A stretch of DNA of 64,000 nt, from assembly GCF_024763615.1 (NCBI RefSeq), contig NC_077222.1, forward strand, positions 66,340,001 through 66,404,000, given 5' to 3'. A program made the translations under genes and the position numbers. The stretch is from Phlebotomus papatasi. Its lineage: Eukaryota; Arthropoda; Insecta; Diptera; Psychodidae. This document shows, in pieces, positions 35,771 through 47,385 of this stretch. A model generated the notes under the pieces. That model did not search any database. It was not told the DNA's origin and worked only from the letters and a program-made list of their open reading frames with translations. Within the stretch, counting starts at the first letter, position 1. Each line of letters begins with the position of its first letter.

Positions 35771-36669
35771 TAGGGGAGACTGGGGCAAAGTCACAAAACG
35801 GATATTTTTTTTTTACAAACTACTCGAACGCCCCAGAAATTTCAAATTAGCGCAGTTTTATAAGAAATTTACCGCTCTACGACTTTGTGAAAGTAATATT
35901 CCTCTATTTTGTAAGGAAATACATTTATCGAGCCGTTTTATAAAACGTAATTTTGTGATTATTCTCAAAAATGCTGGGGCAAATAGTATCAGGCATGGGA
36001 TATTATCACATTTTGATACTCTTTGTTACGGGGTTCCGTAAATTAAAAAGAAAAACCTAGATAACATATTTTCATAGGAAATTTATTCCTCTACACCTTT
36101 ATAAAACACCGTTTTCTCTATCTGAACGATAAACACGCTTTTCAAGCTATTTTAGAAAAAAACACACAAAAGACTGCAAATCGTTTGACCAATACAAACA
36201 ACAAGCGGCGACACATGGCATTGACGTTTTTTTGCCATGAGACGTCACAAATTGTTTCGGTTTTTCTTAATTTTTGCTCCATACCTTTTGTTACTTTTTA
36301 CCCCAAGTGGTCGTTCTTAATAAAAAGATTTTTTGAGAGGAGAATCTTTGTATAATTATAAAATAGATAGCGGCTTTGTATTCAAAGAATCCAAAACATT
36401 TAGGAAATAATTATCAGTGGATAAATTTTGAATAATAAGGAGGTAATAATTGATATATTCTTCAAGTTAAATATTTCAAAAATAGGGTTAAAAATTTTGA
36501 TATTTTTTATTTTCTAAATTCCTTGTTCGAATTCTAAGAAACATACAACATCGAAGAAGGTCTATGGAAGCTGTCTGTGGAAAAAAATGTAAGCCGCTAT
36601 CTTATTTATCTTGGAAGATATTGAATTTTGAAATTTTCGTTTTGTAACTTTTTGCCCCAGTCTCCCCTA
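35771..36669. mobile_element. TA-flanked 0.9-kb non-coding DNA element
   Basis: TAGGGGAGACTGGGGCAAAG and CACAAAACG at the left are mirrored by CGTTTTGTAAC and TTTTTGCCCCAGTCTCCCCTA at the right. TA duplication. No transposase found inside. Confidence 0.85.
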
Positions 36670-36804
36670 CTGTTTTACGCTCGTAGCACAGAGCATTGGA
36701 ACTACGAAAATTGGGATACCGGTCGTGTTGCTCAGCTGTTACTGACAAGATGGTACAATTTGGATGGAAAGGGCTCATATGAAGCGACTCTCATAGAGTA
36801 ACGT

Positions 36805-37428
36805 GTGGTATTTCCGGACAAGGTGCTTTTCAGGACATAATATGGGTGTTTTTGGACACATAAAAAATCATACTATAAATTTTGTTTTCTTATTAGTTTT
36901 AAGTTCTATATGAAATATTAAGCTTTTTACGTATCAAATAAACATAAAATTTCTCAAGTTTTGTTTAATTGAAAGCGTGAAATACGCGTGAATTGTGAGT
37001 GTCACATTTCACATTTTGCGAAATTTTTAGTGCGTCAATTTTGCAGATGTCAACACAAACAGTGCTGAGTTTTTTTTTTATTCAAGCCACTTTACAAGTA
37101 AAATTAAAACAAAATTATTATAAAAGAGTGAAGTTTGGACCTTCTACTCAAAGGTAAATAATCAGGCTCAGTGAAATTTATTTGCATAATAGCCACTTTT
37201 GTCTTTCCCGAAATACCCTCTTTGTCCTGAAATATACCATTATTACTTCTTTACATTTTTTGCTATTTCGTATAAAAAATAACGGATTTTTCAACATTCC
37301 TCGGTAAGAATCTTATTCCGGATAGAATAATGTACATTAATATTTGTATCAACAACGAAAAAAGTAAATTAAGAAGTCGTTAAAATATTTCAAACTTGAA
37401 AGTGCTAAAAAGTGTCCCGAAATACCAC
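36805..37428. mobile_element. Element with GTGGTATTTCCGGACA ends
   Basis: GTGGTATTTCCGGACA at the left pairs with TGTCCCGAAATACCAC at the right; related words (TTCCCGAAATACCC, TCAGGACATAA) recur inside in both orientations. Target duplication not certain. Confidence 0.6.
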
Positions 37429-38247
37429 TAAAAATTTGTACGAAGTCATAAAAACTGGAGATTTCTTGGCACAATAATTTCTTTCGAATGACTTTGGAGG
37501 AACTTAGCAAATTGCTCTTAATACTGGAGCTTCATTCCCGTACAAGTTTATCACTAAATCACTGTATTTATCTTATTTTCGGCCACAAATAATATTAATT
37601 ACGAGTAAATAAATTTAATAATAACAATGTTCTTCAAAAGAAAATTTGTTTAACTGCAATAAAATTGAAATTAATGAGCAATATCAGTATTTTAATTTGC
37701 TGAATTCAAATTTATTTGAGCAACCACATTTATGCTATTTTAACATATTTAAACAGGTTTTTGTGGACTATAAGTATTAGTTTATATTAATAAATAAAAG
37801 AAGATCTATCAATATGGTTTTTAATTTGAAACAACGCACAGGAACAATTCATCCGAAAATTAAATTGAATTTACAAATTGAAATTTACAAATTTTACAAA
37901 TTGGTGTGATAGCACGGTTAGCTTTATTTTTATTTAGTGACTATTCTCATTTGTTCGCGTGAGAACTCTCATGAGTATGCATAATTTGGGTTCTGACACA
38001 AAAATATATATCTTTGTCAATGTTTCTTCAAACAATTTATTAAAACTTGTCTCTTGAAAATCGCCAAGCGCCTTAAATAAAATTTCCTAAGTTAATTCGC
38101 ACTTGTAATTGAAAACTTGAAAACAAATGGTTTAGTTTAGACAGCTGATATTAGCTGAATTAAAGAGCTATTAAATAAGTCAATTTATACCGTTCAAAGT
38201 TTTTAAAAACATTGTCTTTAGAAGACAATGTTAAAAGTTATATTTTA
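37429..38247. repeat. AT-rich sequence with a partial copy of the UNC93-intron element
   Basis: Between about 37640 and 37925, words such as TTTATGCTATTTTAACATAT, TTAATGAGCAA and GGTGTGATAGCACGGTTA match the right side of the 32756-34070 element. The remainder holds nothing I recognise. Confidence 0.45.
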
Positions 38248-38544
38248 GATCGTGTCAATTCTCACAAGATTGCAGAATTCAGACCGTGATCAGTTCCAAG
38301 GATTAGTAAATTCTTGATAACTTTAAATAAGCAAATCCTTGAAAATTTAAAAGATTTCACTGCACTAGAATCCACATGGTCAGCTGGGATTGCAGATTGC
38401 GGGAGATCCAAGAGGTGATCATGAGAAAAACAAGGTGTAAAGCTGTAAAGTGATCATCCACCTTGCTCTGTAACTCACATAAACTCTTCCGAAGATGATG
38501 ACTCGTCGAAAAATTGGCCCCAAGAGACTGATCAGAGGAGGATC
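38248..38544. promoter_or_regulatory. GATC-word cluster
   Basis: Seven GATC words (38248, 38288, 38405, 38417, 38452, 38530, 38541) in about 300 bp, several as GTGATCA. No gene is recognised nearby. Confidence 0.25.
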
Positions 38545-39736
38545 GGGTTAAAATAAAAAAGAAAGACAGTCGCCTTCAGAAAGATAAAATCGAGGATGAT
38601 GGACAAAATGCAATTTGTCAGGTAAACGATATGCGGAACGATTGGTAGATTGATTTTAATTGATTGCACACCGTATTTGCTCTTTAGTGTCTGCAAAAAA
38701 AGATTGCAAACGCACTCAAAAGGCTTTTGCTACAATGTATCAACTTTTCAATTTGCTTCAAAGTGTGATTTTGCAACAATTTTCTGATTAATTTTGCTTC
38801 TTTTTTTTCTGTTCAACTTGCTTAGCACCTGCAATTTGATATGGGAAATTTTGAGCCAGGGAAATAAATTCTTTTTGGCTCTGACGATGACATTGAGGAT
38901 TTAGCATATATGAATTGCAGCAAAAAGTGAACAAGTCTCGATCGCACGATAATGGCAGAGGTTTACTTAGCACCTTGGTGAACATCTTGACCAGAACAAA
39001 CTCTATACATTTATCGGCCGAATGGCAAGACAAACAGTTAATGAAGTGACATTATTGGATTTCAGGAAAAGATGATCGCACAGCGATAAGATCTTGTCTG
39101 GTGAAATGTATTTTTCAATATTCAGTTACAGAATTATAAAAAAAGAACGATTCACGTGTACGCATCCAAAGGTTAAGAACAAGGCTGAAAATAGCAAATT
39201 GGGAAATCCAATGAGAAATTGGTAAAATAATGCTAATTGAGACTTTCCTCATTTTTGATTTTTGCTGAAAATTGCTCAATTTATTTGTTATTTAGAATAT
39301 TGGTTAGTCATGTAATTTCTCGAAAATCAGTATTAGTACAAGAACAAGAAATTTCTCGCATATATTCATTTCGTCAGGTTTCTTACACAATTATTTTCTT
39401 AATAAGGCTTTAAAAACGAGTTGATTAGAAAAAATATAATGGATGCATTACACATTTTTGCCTTACTATTTAAATTTAAGGAGCGATCACGATTCAAAAG
39501 AATAAAAAAAGTGTTCTTTTTATTTTACTGCTCGAACTTAAATAGAGAGCAGTTATATAGTCCACGTTTTTTCAACTTGTGACACGACATGAAGCCTAAC
39601 GGTAAGAGATATCAACTTCCGGTCTTCAACGACCCCTCCATAAGTCAACATTATCTAGGACGTTTTTCTTAGACTTGAAATTGAAATCTATTTGAGTAAC
39701 ATTTGAAAAAATATAAAAGCAAATAATAAGTAGTAG
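38545..39736. other. Intergenic sequence, nothing recognised
   Basis: No gene or element end supported. An 80-codon minus-strand frame near 38790-39030 has no known domain. Confidence 0.45.
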
Positions 39737-39955
39737 TACGGGAAAGTACTCTCCCTTCGAACGTTCATGCCTTCGAATAATGTGAATTTTCTTTTAGTTT
39801 TCCTAAGAGACTTACACATTTCAATTAAATATTAGTTGGCTTATCGTCAATTGTTGATAATTCCGTGATAATTAAGTGTAAATCTCTTACGAAAAACAAA
39901 TGAAATTCATATTATTCAAAGGCATGAACGTTCGAAGGAAGAGCGCTTTCCCCTA
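39737..39955. mobile_element. MITE with long inverted repeats, copy 2
   Basis: Second copy of the 23844-24064 family: CTCTCCCTTCGAACGTTCAT at the left, GGCATGAACGTTCGAAGGAA at the right, TA at both ends. Confidence 0.88.
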
Positions 39956-40478
39956 TTTCTTTGAATTGTTGAATTGTAAATGTTTTTATCACTTGCAAAT
40001 ATTAAAGTATCGCTTTACTGCAATAATGAAGATAAAATTAATCAACTGATCGATTTGTTCCACAAAATAAAAGAATAATAAAATCTCTTCTCAATGAATT
40101 AAAGAAATCAATCTGACATTTTTGCAATATTTTTTTTTGTCTAAAAATTATATTTAAAAAAAAAACATTAGTATTTCTCTTTAGTTTTTATAAAAGAGAA
40201 CTTAATTATCTTTCATTTAAATATTTTTGGGAGCAGATCGACCCGTTAAGCAATTCTTTTTAATAGCGTAACAAGAGAGAATATGTGATAAAGGACAGAC
40301 TTTGAATAATTAGGGTTATCGAATAAACCGTAGGTGACAAATCAGCTGATAGGCACCGATCGGTATAGCTAAAGTAAACCGTTTACCCTCCAATAAATAA
40401 GTGCTCAAAAAGTAAATGTAATCAAAAAAAAGTCCTCTCGTAAATTATTTAAGAAGAAAAGATACTTTAAATCTGACG

Positions 40479-40810
40479 TACAGTAGAGTCTCGCTATAGT
40501 CCATATTTTGTTTCAAATTTGACACTTGGGTCGCACTAGTCCATGTAATTTTTTTAAAATTATCAACGATTTTTAGTATTGAAATTGCTCGACGGCTTCC
40601 ACTTTCTTTGCGATTGTGGTACTTGTCCTTGCTCTCTTCATTGTGGATCACAATTATCACAACTACTTAATAAAGTTTGCCAAAAATATTAAAATAATTA
40701 TGCATGTCGCATACTAAAAAACATAACCTAACTTAAAATCAGTGTTTTGAAATCAACGGTCGATAGATTGTGGACTATAAAGCGATGGCCTATAGCGAGA
40801 CTCTACTGTA
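40479..40810. mobile_element. pogo/Tigger-type MITE retaining a transposase start
   Basis: TACAGTAGAGTCTCGCTATA at the left is the inverse of TATAGCGAGACTCTACTGTA at the right. On the minus strand an ATG at 40641 opens 22 codons (MKRARTSTTIAKKVEAVEQF) that resemble the N-terminus of Tigger-type transposases before a stop. This suggests an internally deleted autonomous element. Its outer 14 bp match the MITE at 879-1241. Confidence 0.8.
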
Positions 40811-41645
40811 TATCAATCTTGAAAGTAACAAATTTCTTTAAACCTTTAAGATAATTTTTTTTTAAATCACAATAACTAATGGAAATATTAAACCGTTTCA
40901 AGATTTGTTAAATCAAAGCTATTCAGGAGGAACTTTTACAACCTTAAAAGCAGAACGTTACGAGGCAAGATTGGAACAGATGAAACATCCATCATTAGCC
41001 TTTTACTGAGAATCATACAAATTTAATTTTGACATTAAATATTTCCTTAAACCTTTTAGTGTTCTTTATCTCAAAAATTAAGGGGATCCTTCTCAATTCT
41101 GACATAAATCTTGAGATTCGGATCTTTGAACCGGCCTTTAAAACGTGATAGGATTCGCGTTTAAAGACCTTTAATTTAAAAGTATTACATTGCTTAGAAC
41201 ATTTATTTTAAAACGCAACAAGCATAACTGCTAAATGATAATTATCAATTATAATTTATTCAATTATAATTTAGTTTTCTTTCCTTTTGAATTCAGTCAA
41301 GATGACCTTCCTACTTTAACTTAAGGATTATTTCATAATTAGAAATCTTTTATTTGGACACTAAAAAATTGACCACTGTCGAACAACTCGATTTTTTTTA
41401 TAAAAATCGTTTTATTCGCCTTTTGGATACATTTTTATACCCTCAACCTTTCCTCTGAATATTATACTTGAAAGATAATTATTTTTAAAGTTCTAGGGAT
41501 TTTAAATCTCAAAAATCCTGTACTCTGCATGTGAAATCTCAGTTGTAAAATCGCTTTCCTGTAAAATTTGCCTACTGCAAGTTGTTCGTTTCTTATTCTG
41601 AACGGTCGAAATATTTAAATTAAATCTTAAGACTTTCTTTATCTT
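40811..41645. other. AT-rich sequence, nothing recognised
   Basis: No supported gene or repeat end. Confidence 0.5.
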
Positions 41646-42250
41646 TAGGGACAGTGCTTGTAGTTTGGGAAAAGGCGCATATAAGCAGCAATGAACAAAG
41701 TTTGAAGAGCGATATTTTCAATAAAAATTAAGGTTTTTCGTTACTTTATTTTTAAAAGTTTGATTATAACTTTCAAATGAAGATTATCATCAATTTCAGT
41801 CTAGAGGTTGCGCTCAGTTCCCGAAGGTCTCAAAATCTCAAATAGCGAGCATTTGTATTGGCTTTTGAGAACCTAACAGGTCATTTATCTTTAAAAATCC
41901 AATTCTAAGGATCTTAAATTAAATTTTTCCAGAAACTTCTAACTGGTCCTAATTTTAGAGCAGCTGAGCAGCTAATCCATATGACTAAGGCTTAGGTCTG
42001 AAGCCCGCATAATGTCTTTGTTTTTTTTTTCTAAAATAAACATGAATTTGAGTCTAATTTTGGACACCTTGTTTGTAATTTTGGACACTGCTTGTAATTT
42101 TGGATAGCTGCTCCGCCGTAATAGGATGTCTATTTCGTTCATATTAAAAATAAAATCTACCAAGTCATCTATCTGTGTATTTGAAGTATCAAACTTTACT
42201 CTCAAAGTGTCCAAAATTAAAAGCTGTCCCAAATTACAAGCACTTCCCTA
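41646..42250. mobile_element. TA-flanked 0.6-kb MITE
   Basis: TAGGGACAGTGCTTGTAGTT at the left pairs with AAATTACAAGCACTTCCCTA at the right. Inside the right half the word TTGTAATTTTGGACA is repeated about three times. Confidence 0.75.
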
Positions 42251-42295
42251 ATATCAAAATTGGTAGGATACTTTTTAAGCCTTTATGGCCTTTAA

Positions 42296-42376
42296 ACACT
42301 AGAGAAATTTATGTCCATATTGAAGAGTTTCTCGTACACAAGCATTACGAATTTGGACAAAAACTTCTCTAGTGTG
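42296..42376. repeat. 80-bp hairpin repeat
   Basis: ACACTAGAGAAATTT at the left pairs with AACTTCTCTAGTGT at the right, with inner TGTCCA and TGGACA. A tiny MITE or hairpin. Confidence 0.6.
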
Positions 42377-42503
42377 TAGAGGTCATTAAAGAGAAAAGGA
42401 TCAAAAATTATAAAAAGTCACTTTTGCTGACTTCTTATAGCAAAATGTAACGTTATAGGCCGTAGGAAAAATTTTTTGGGACACCGATGTCCCTATCGTT
42501 CCT

Positions 42504-42930
42504 AACCCTTCAATGACGATAAGGTCACCCGTGAATTGCAGAGAAAATAATTTTTCCTGACTATACATAAAGTTATTTCTTGATAATGTCTTTACGCAAT
42601 CGTAAAGTAGATGGTTATACACTGAGACAAAAAAGAGGGTGCGATTAACATTTTTTCCTCATAACTTTAACACTTTTTAGGTGTAGAAATATATCAACAT
42701 TTTTTAATGTTAACTTTACACCTTTTAAAGAGTAAAATTAACATGAAAAAGGGTAACTTTAACCCCTAATACACCTAAAAAGGGTAATATTTACACCGAT
42801 TTTGGATCAATACTGCAGGGTAAAATTAACATTTCCGGAATGTTATTTTAGCTTTTTCGGATGTCTCTCAAGTTTAGGGATCTAGAATATTTTTTGCAAA
42901 TTTCCAACTATTTGCTATTGAATGTTGCGA
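42504..42930. mobile_element. piggyBac-like MITE copy 3 (partial, interrupted)
   Basis: Shares GAGAAAATAATTTTTCCTGA, ACGCAATCGTAAAGTAGATG and TCTAGAATATTTTTTGCAAA with copies at 2.8-3.6 and 47.4-48.0 kb. A CACTG-type MITE (42620-42874) is inserted between GATGGTTA and GGGATCTAG; the distal half of the family is absent. Confidence 0.65.
42620..42874 (+). mobile_element. CACTG-type 250-bp MITE, copy 3
   Basis: Begins CACTGAGACAAAAAAGAGGG and ends GGATGTCTCTCAAGTT (damaged end). TA stands outside both ends. The uninterrupted relatives of the host repeat at 3.2 and 47.5 kb show the empty site, confirming the insertion and its 2-bp duplication. Confidence 0.85.
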
Positions 42931-44180
42931 TGTAGGCTCCCTTTAAAATCCACGAAATGTATTCGTTTGCAATCAAAATCTGTCAAAATTTGAAATGACA
43001 GCAAATCAAAAATATTCATCCTTAATCTTAAATCTAACAATCTGCACAAAATCAATTCTGTTTAAAAGATTTGAACCACTCAATGAAAATGCAAATGAGA
43101 ATCTACCCTCATATGATCTGTCGATCTTGACATGTTGAATTTTTTCCCAACCACTCTTTGTCTCTAGTAAATTCCCTTGAAGATATTTCTTAATAGCAAC
43201 ATGCAAAGTTTTTTGATGCGGAAAATTGGAGGATGTCTCTAGTCCACAAATCCCTTTCTGCCACCAGAAACCTTGGCAAACCAAAGAACAATCCCACTCA
43301 AGTTGGACCCGCGAGGTCTTCAAGAACCATTCTCAGCATGATGGCGAAAAACTATGCAGTTCACTGTTTGAGCTTCGATGAAACATAATGTTGCAACATG
43401 TTTTATGGGTGTATCAATTGCTCGTTAAACAGTTTGCCGAGTGGCTGGAAAATGTGCGACACCATGTTCTTTCTATTGCTAGCGCGAGCAGATGACGCGA
43501 AAAAAAGGAGTTATCCCTCTATTAATTGATGGTTTTTTGCTCAGCAATTTGCCCGCGGAATATTTGCCTTCATTGTCAGCATGTGGTCCAAACAATTTGC
43601 AAGAGAATATTTGCTCAACAGCTCATTCATACAATTTTTTTTTTCCAATTCCATGCACAAGTGCAGGCAAATTTGCAATTTTTGACCTTTCAGCTGCACT
43701 CTCACATGCTAAACACTGGAATTCACTTTGCTTCTTGCAAAATCTATGCCATCGAGAACCACTTGCTCTCTTATCTTGCCAGATAATCGCGTCATATTGA
43801 TCATTTTTTTCGTGATATGTCTCTTAATGTGTGGAGGGTGTGTGGACATGAGATCAGTGTCTGCTCAACACTTGGAATTTTTTCTGCACAAAATCTCTTT
43901 GGCAGTCTCCTACATTGATCGCGAAAAACAACTGGCTTGGGCATAAGCAACATTTGCTCTTGAAACCAAAGAACACTCAAGAGACTTCTACATTTATAGG
44001 GTTTATAGGTCATAATCGTCATAATAGTTGTTATTTGAAGATTTTGATATTAAATGACAGGATAAAAAATCTGCGCCATTCCATAGGAAAATCTTAAAGA
44101 AATGCCATTAGTTCCTCACCGAAAATTCTACAATGGGCGCTTAGGGAAAACTAGGGGGAGGCCAAATAGCAAAGCTGAAT
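42931..44180. other. Intergenic sequence, nothing recognised
   Basis: Overlapping open frames on both strands near 43000-44000 lack recognisable domains and are not splice-bounded; treated as chance. Confidence 0.4.
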
Positions 44181-45450
44181 TGGCATATAAAGCAACTTCT
44201 TAGGGAATTTTCCTCACCTCGGAGGAGAGAATTCCTTAGGTTCTCCTTGAGAAATCCCCGATAATATGGTACAGGAGAACGGGGATTTTTCTAAAGGAAA
44301 TTCAGGGGAACTTTCCGAGAATGGTGAGGACAACTGAGAGATTTTACCCAGGGATATATACCCATAAACTCCCCTGATAAAGTCAGGGATACTTTTCTCA
44401 AATAAATCCCTGGGAACTCTTCGGGAAAGATCGGAAAAACTTGAGGATAATTCTCAGGAAAATCCTTGGGAAAAACCATAAAAAAAAATTTCCACATCAT
44501 TTTTTTTCCTTTTTGAATTTTTTAAAACTATTTCTTATCTTTGTATTTGTTTTTCTTTTAGATCTCTTCAATGTTTTCCCTTTTTATTCTTTTTGTTACT
44601 CAGTTGATGTCTCATACGTATGGGGTGCTCCCTCACACGGCTACTTGAATTCCCCTACTCATTTATAAAACATTCGATGTTCTATATGAACTTTGCAACC
44701 AGAAAACCATCTCGCCCGAAGTATAAGCTTAACTTTTACAAAATTTGCCCCAGGATTTCCCCTGAACTCGCCACGGAATTTTCATGTATCTCCTGAAGGA
44801 ATTTCCCTCTTTCGATGAGAATTTTCCCTTCGATTTCCCTCGGAAATCTTCGAGAATGGTCTGGAATAAGACTTTTCCTCGGAAAATTTGGAGGAATCTT
44901 CTAGAAATTGCTAGGGAATTTCCCCAATTACTAGGAGGAAATTTTCCTTTTAATTCCCCAATAATGCCAGTAAAAAAATTTCCCCTTGAAGTCATCGGGA
45001 ATTCACTGGGAGCCAGCAAAATTTTCCGAGGGAATTTTTAAGGAAAATTTTCCAAGGGAATTTAAAGGGATCTCTTTGGAAAATGTCGACACCTCAGCGG
45101 GGTAATTTTACCAGAGGTTCCACCCTAATTCTAGTTGTTGGAATCATCGGAGATTTTAGGAAGAAAAACCCTGATGTAAATATCGAAATTTCGGTGGGAA
45201 ATCCTAGAGAATGATAATGGAAATTGCACATAGAAATTTCTCTAGGAATTCCATTGGAATTCCCTTGGAAGTTACCATGTTTTCCGATAGAAGAAAATAC
45301 AAATGGAAAGCTCTATGATCTACTTGGGAAATTTCCACTCTTTAGTGGGTAATTTCTGGATCAATTCCACTCAAAGTCCTATGATGGGTAATCTTGGAGA
45401 CTTGTGGAGGAAAATTCCTTTAATAGCTAGTGAAATTTCTATAGCGAATT
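44181..45450. repeat. Dense array of GGGAATTTCC-like words in two blocks
   Basis: Blocks at about 44190-44490 and 44745-45440 consist largely of variants of GGAAATTTTCC, GGGAATTTCCC and AATTCCC in both orientations (well over 20 matches), around a pyrimidine-rich centre with ordinary sequence. The layout resembles the subterminal word arrays of the CACTG-type elements in this window. CACCGAAAATTC at 44117 and GAAATTTCGGTG at 45196 are possible ends but lack a matching duplication. The words also resemble NF-kappaB sites. Confidence 0.55.
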
Positions 45451-45534
45451 TCGATGAAATTTCCTTCGGGAGGATTTTTTTATGGGGAGGTCGCGAGTCA
45501 CCTTACGAAAACCTCCAATGCCAAACGAAAATAA

Positions 45535-45665
45535 GGGCCTCGACAGACCTGAGGATTAGCCGAGAGACGGCTTAGCGTAAATATATTCGAAATAATAATT
45601 AAGCTACTCTTCCATAATTTTCCACTAAGTCGTCTCTCGGCTTAAGTCGTAAGTGTGTCTAGGGC
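45535..45665. mobile_element. 130-bp MITE, intact copy
   Basis: GATTAGCCGAGAGACGGCTTA at the left pairs with TAAGTCGTCTCTCGGCTTAA at the right; outer GGGCCTCGACAGAC pairs with GTGTCTAGGGC. The TTAA at 45599-45602 marks the site where the copy at 47.4-48.0 kb was split by a piggyBac-like MITE. Confidence 0.75.
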
Positions 45666-45721
45666 ATAAGACTCAGAGTAGTTTTCAAGAAAAATTATTT
45701 AAAAACAATTCAAAAATTAAA

Positions 45722-46149
45722 TTTGGTAAGTGTGAAAATTTCGGCATAGTTGCATGCAAGCGCCAAAATCTCAAGTTTGAAATATAATATTTTTAATATA
45801 AATTGAATTTTTTATTCCTTCTTCTTAAAGAGTATTGCTTGGAACCTTGTAGACAGTTTATCGTCTTTATTTTCTCTAAAATAATTGTTAATATATTTTA
45901 AAATTAATGAAAATGTAGACATAGCTTTGGTGGCCTATATCGGCCACTTTCATTCTCATAGTTCTTTGCCCTTCGGGAATTATTCCAATGCGTTTTTCAC
46001 ATCATCTCGTTTGTCGATGCTACATTTTTTTGTTATTTTTTGCATTGTATAATCTTTAGAGTATACAAAAATCAAATATTCATGTAAATTAGAGGAACAA
46101 AAAAGTGGCCGGAATTGCAAGCTGAGCGGAATTTAGTACACTTACCCTA
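45722..46149. mobile_element. TA-type MITE, second copy of the 6728-7151 family
   Basis: Opposite orientation to the copy at 6.7 kb: GGTAAGTGTGAAAATTTCGG at the left, AGTACACTTACCCTA at the right, and shared interior blocks (ATAGTTGCATGCAAGCGC, GGAACCTTGTAGA, TTTTTGCATTGTATAATC). Confidence 0.8.
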
Positions 46150-47385
46150 AATCTATTTTTGTTCTGTTTAAAATTTGGCTTTAACCAATTAAAGGGCTAT
46201 TCTATCACATTACTGTCAAGATCATCAACACAATTAATTTCAGGTGATAATTTAAAATGACAGTTAACTAACGGAAAAACTCAAACAGCTTTATTTATAC
46301 CAAAACTGCATTCTTGATGAGCAATTTTTCTCATCAATAATTATTGCCATTTTTTATTAATTAAACCTTTCGAAAAATGATTATTCATAAGGTTAAACCA
46401 AAAACGGCACTTGGTCACTTGACAGACTCGTCTGAGATGGATTTCCAAAATGGGAAAGTCTCTTATCACACCGAATTTTCAATTGACCTGGCCCAAGTAC
46501 CTCGTGCAGGAGGCTCCAAAATAATAATAATAAAAAGAACTGGTCACTTGCCTAAAATCCATGCGAATTGAGTCGCTAAAATCTTGTTCTTTGCTCTTTG
46601 ATCTTCCTCAGCATCTTGCCCAGGAGAGAGAGAAGGTTGAAAATTGCACCGAATGGAATTTATTTCCTCTTTGCGATTTACATAAATTAAATGGGGAAAC
46701 AGGTAATGTGACTTTTATTGTCTTGGGCGGCAGCCGGCGCGTCTCTTGGACACTTCCCTGGCCCCGGCAGCATCCTCTGAGATCCGTGACCTCCAAATGC
46801 CGCGGTGCATTGTGGGAAACTGAATGGGAATGTGCCGATTAATTTCTTATATGTTACACCATCCCATACCCCCTTTTGGGGACGCGAGGTGTCTTCTCAG
46901 GTGTGCTTCTCTTGGGACTTTTGTGAATAATTTTATTGTGTGTGCGAAAGTATGTGAAATATTTGAACATTTCTCAGCACAAATGGGACGAGTGAAAGAA
47001 GTGGATGGGACATGGTTAAAAAACAAATCTCCAAACCATAAATTTTTTTCTCCAAGGGACCTTTCTTGGGGGAGAATCCACCAAATAACCACCAAAAGAA
47101 AATACGGATGATTAATGTTTTAACCCTTAATTGTTTGAGGAGAAAAGTGCTTTAAAATTTGAATTTTATTGATTAATAATAAATAAGGCAAACAATTGAC
47201 AGTATTCTTTATAGTTTAGATATTTAGTTGATTTTTCTCAATGCAAAGGCTCACAATTAATTTTATTGGTTTTTCAGAATGTAATTGATCATTTGTCCTT
47301 ATTAATCCTATTTTAAGTCCAAATTTTCTTAAACTTCTTTACTGATAAGAAACTAAAGACGTTAAACCATATGGCTGAAGCTTAT
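46150..47385. other. Intergenic sequence with a GC-rich block
   Basis: No gene recognised. About 46720-46840 is markedly GC-rich (GGCGGCAGCCGGCGCGTC), unlike the surroundings, and contains TGTGGGAA, which matches the Su(H) consensus. It could be a regulatory island or an unrecognised exon. Confidence 0.35.

Noticed and set aside
43006..44022. Overlapping frames of 70-105 codons
   Set aside because: Contradictory frames on both strands and no domain.
44117..45196. CACCGAAAATTC / GAAATTTCGGTG as ends of another CACTG-type element
   Set aside because: Flanking dinucleotides (CT and GG) do not match and the word array continues past the right candidate end.
46561..47111. Small gene in the GC-rich block
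   Set aside because: Both strands are open, no motif is recognisable and no splice sites frame it.
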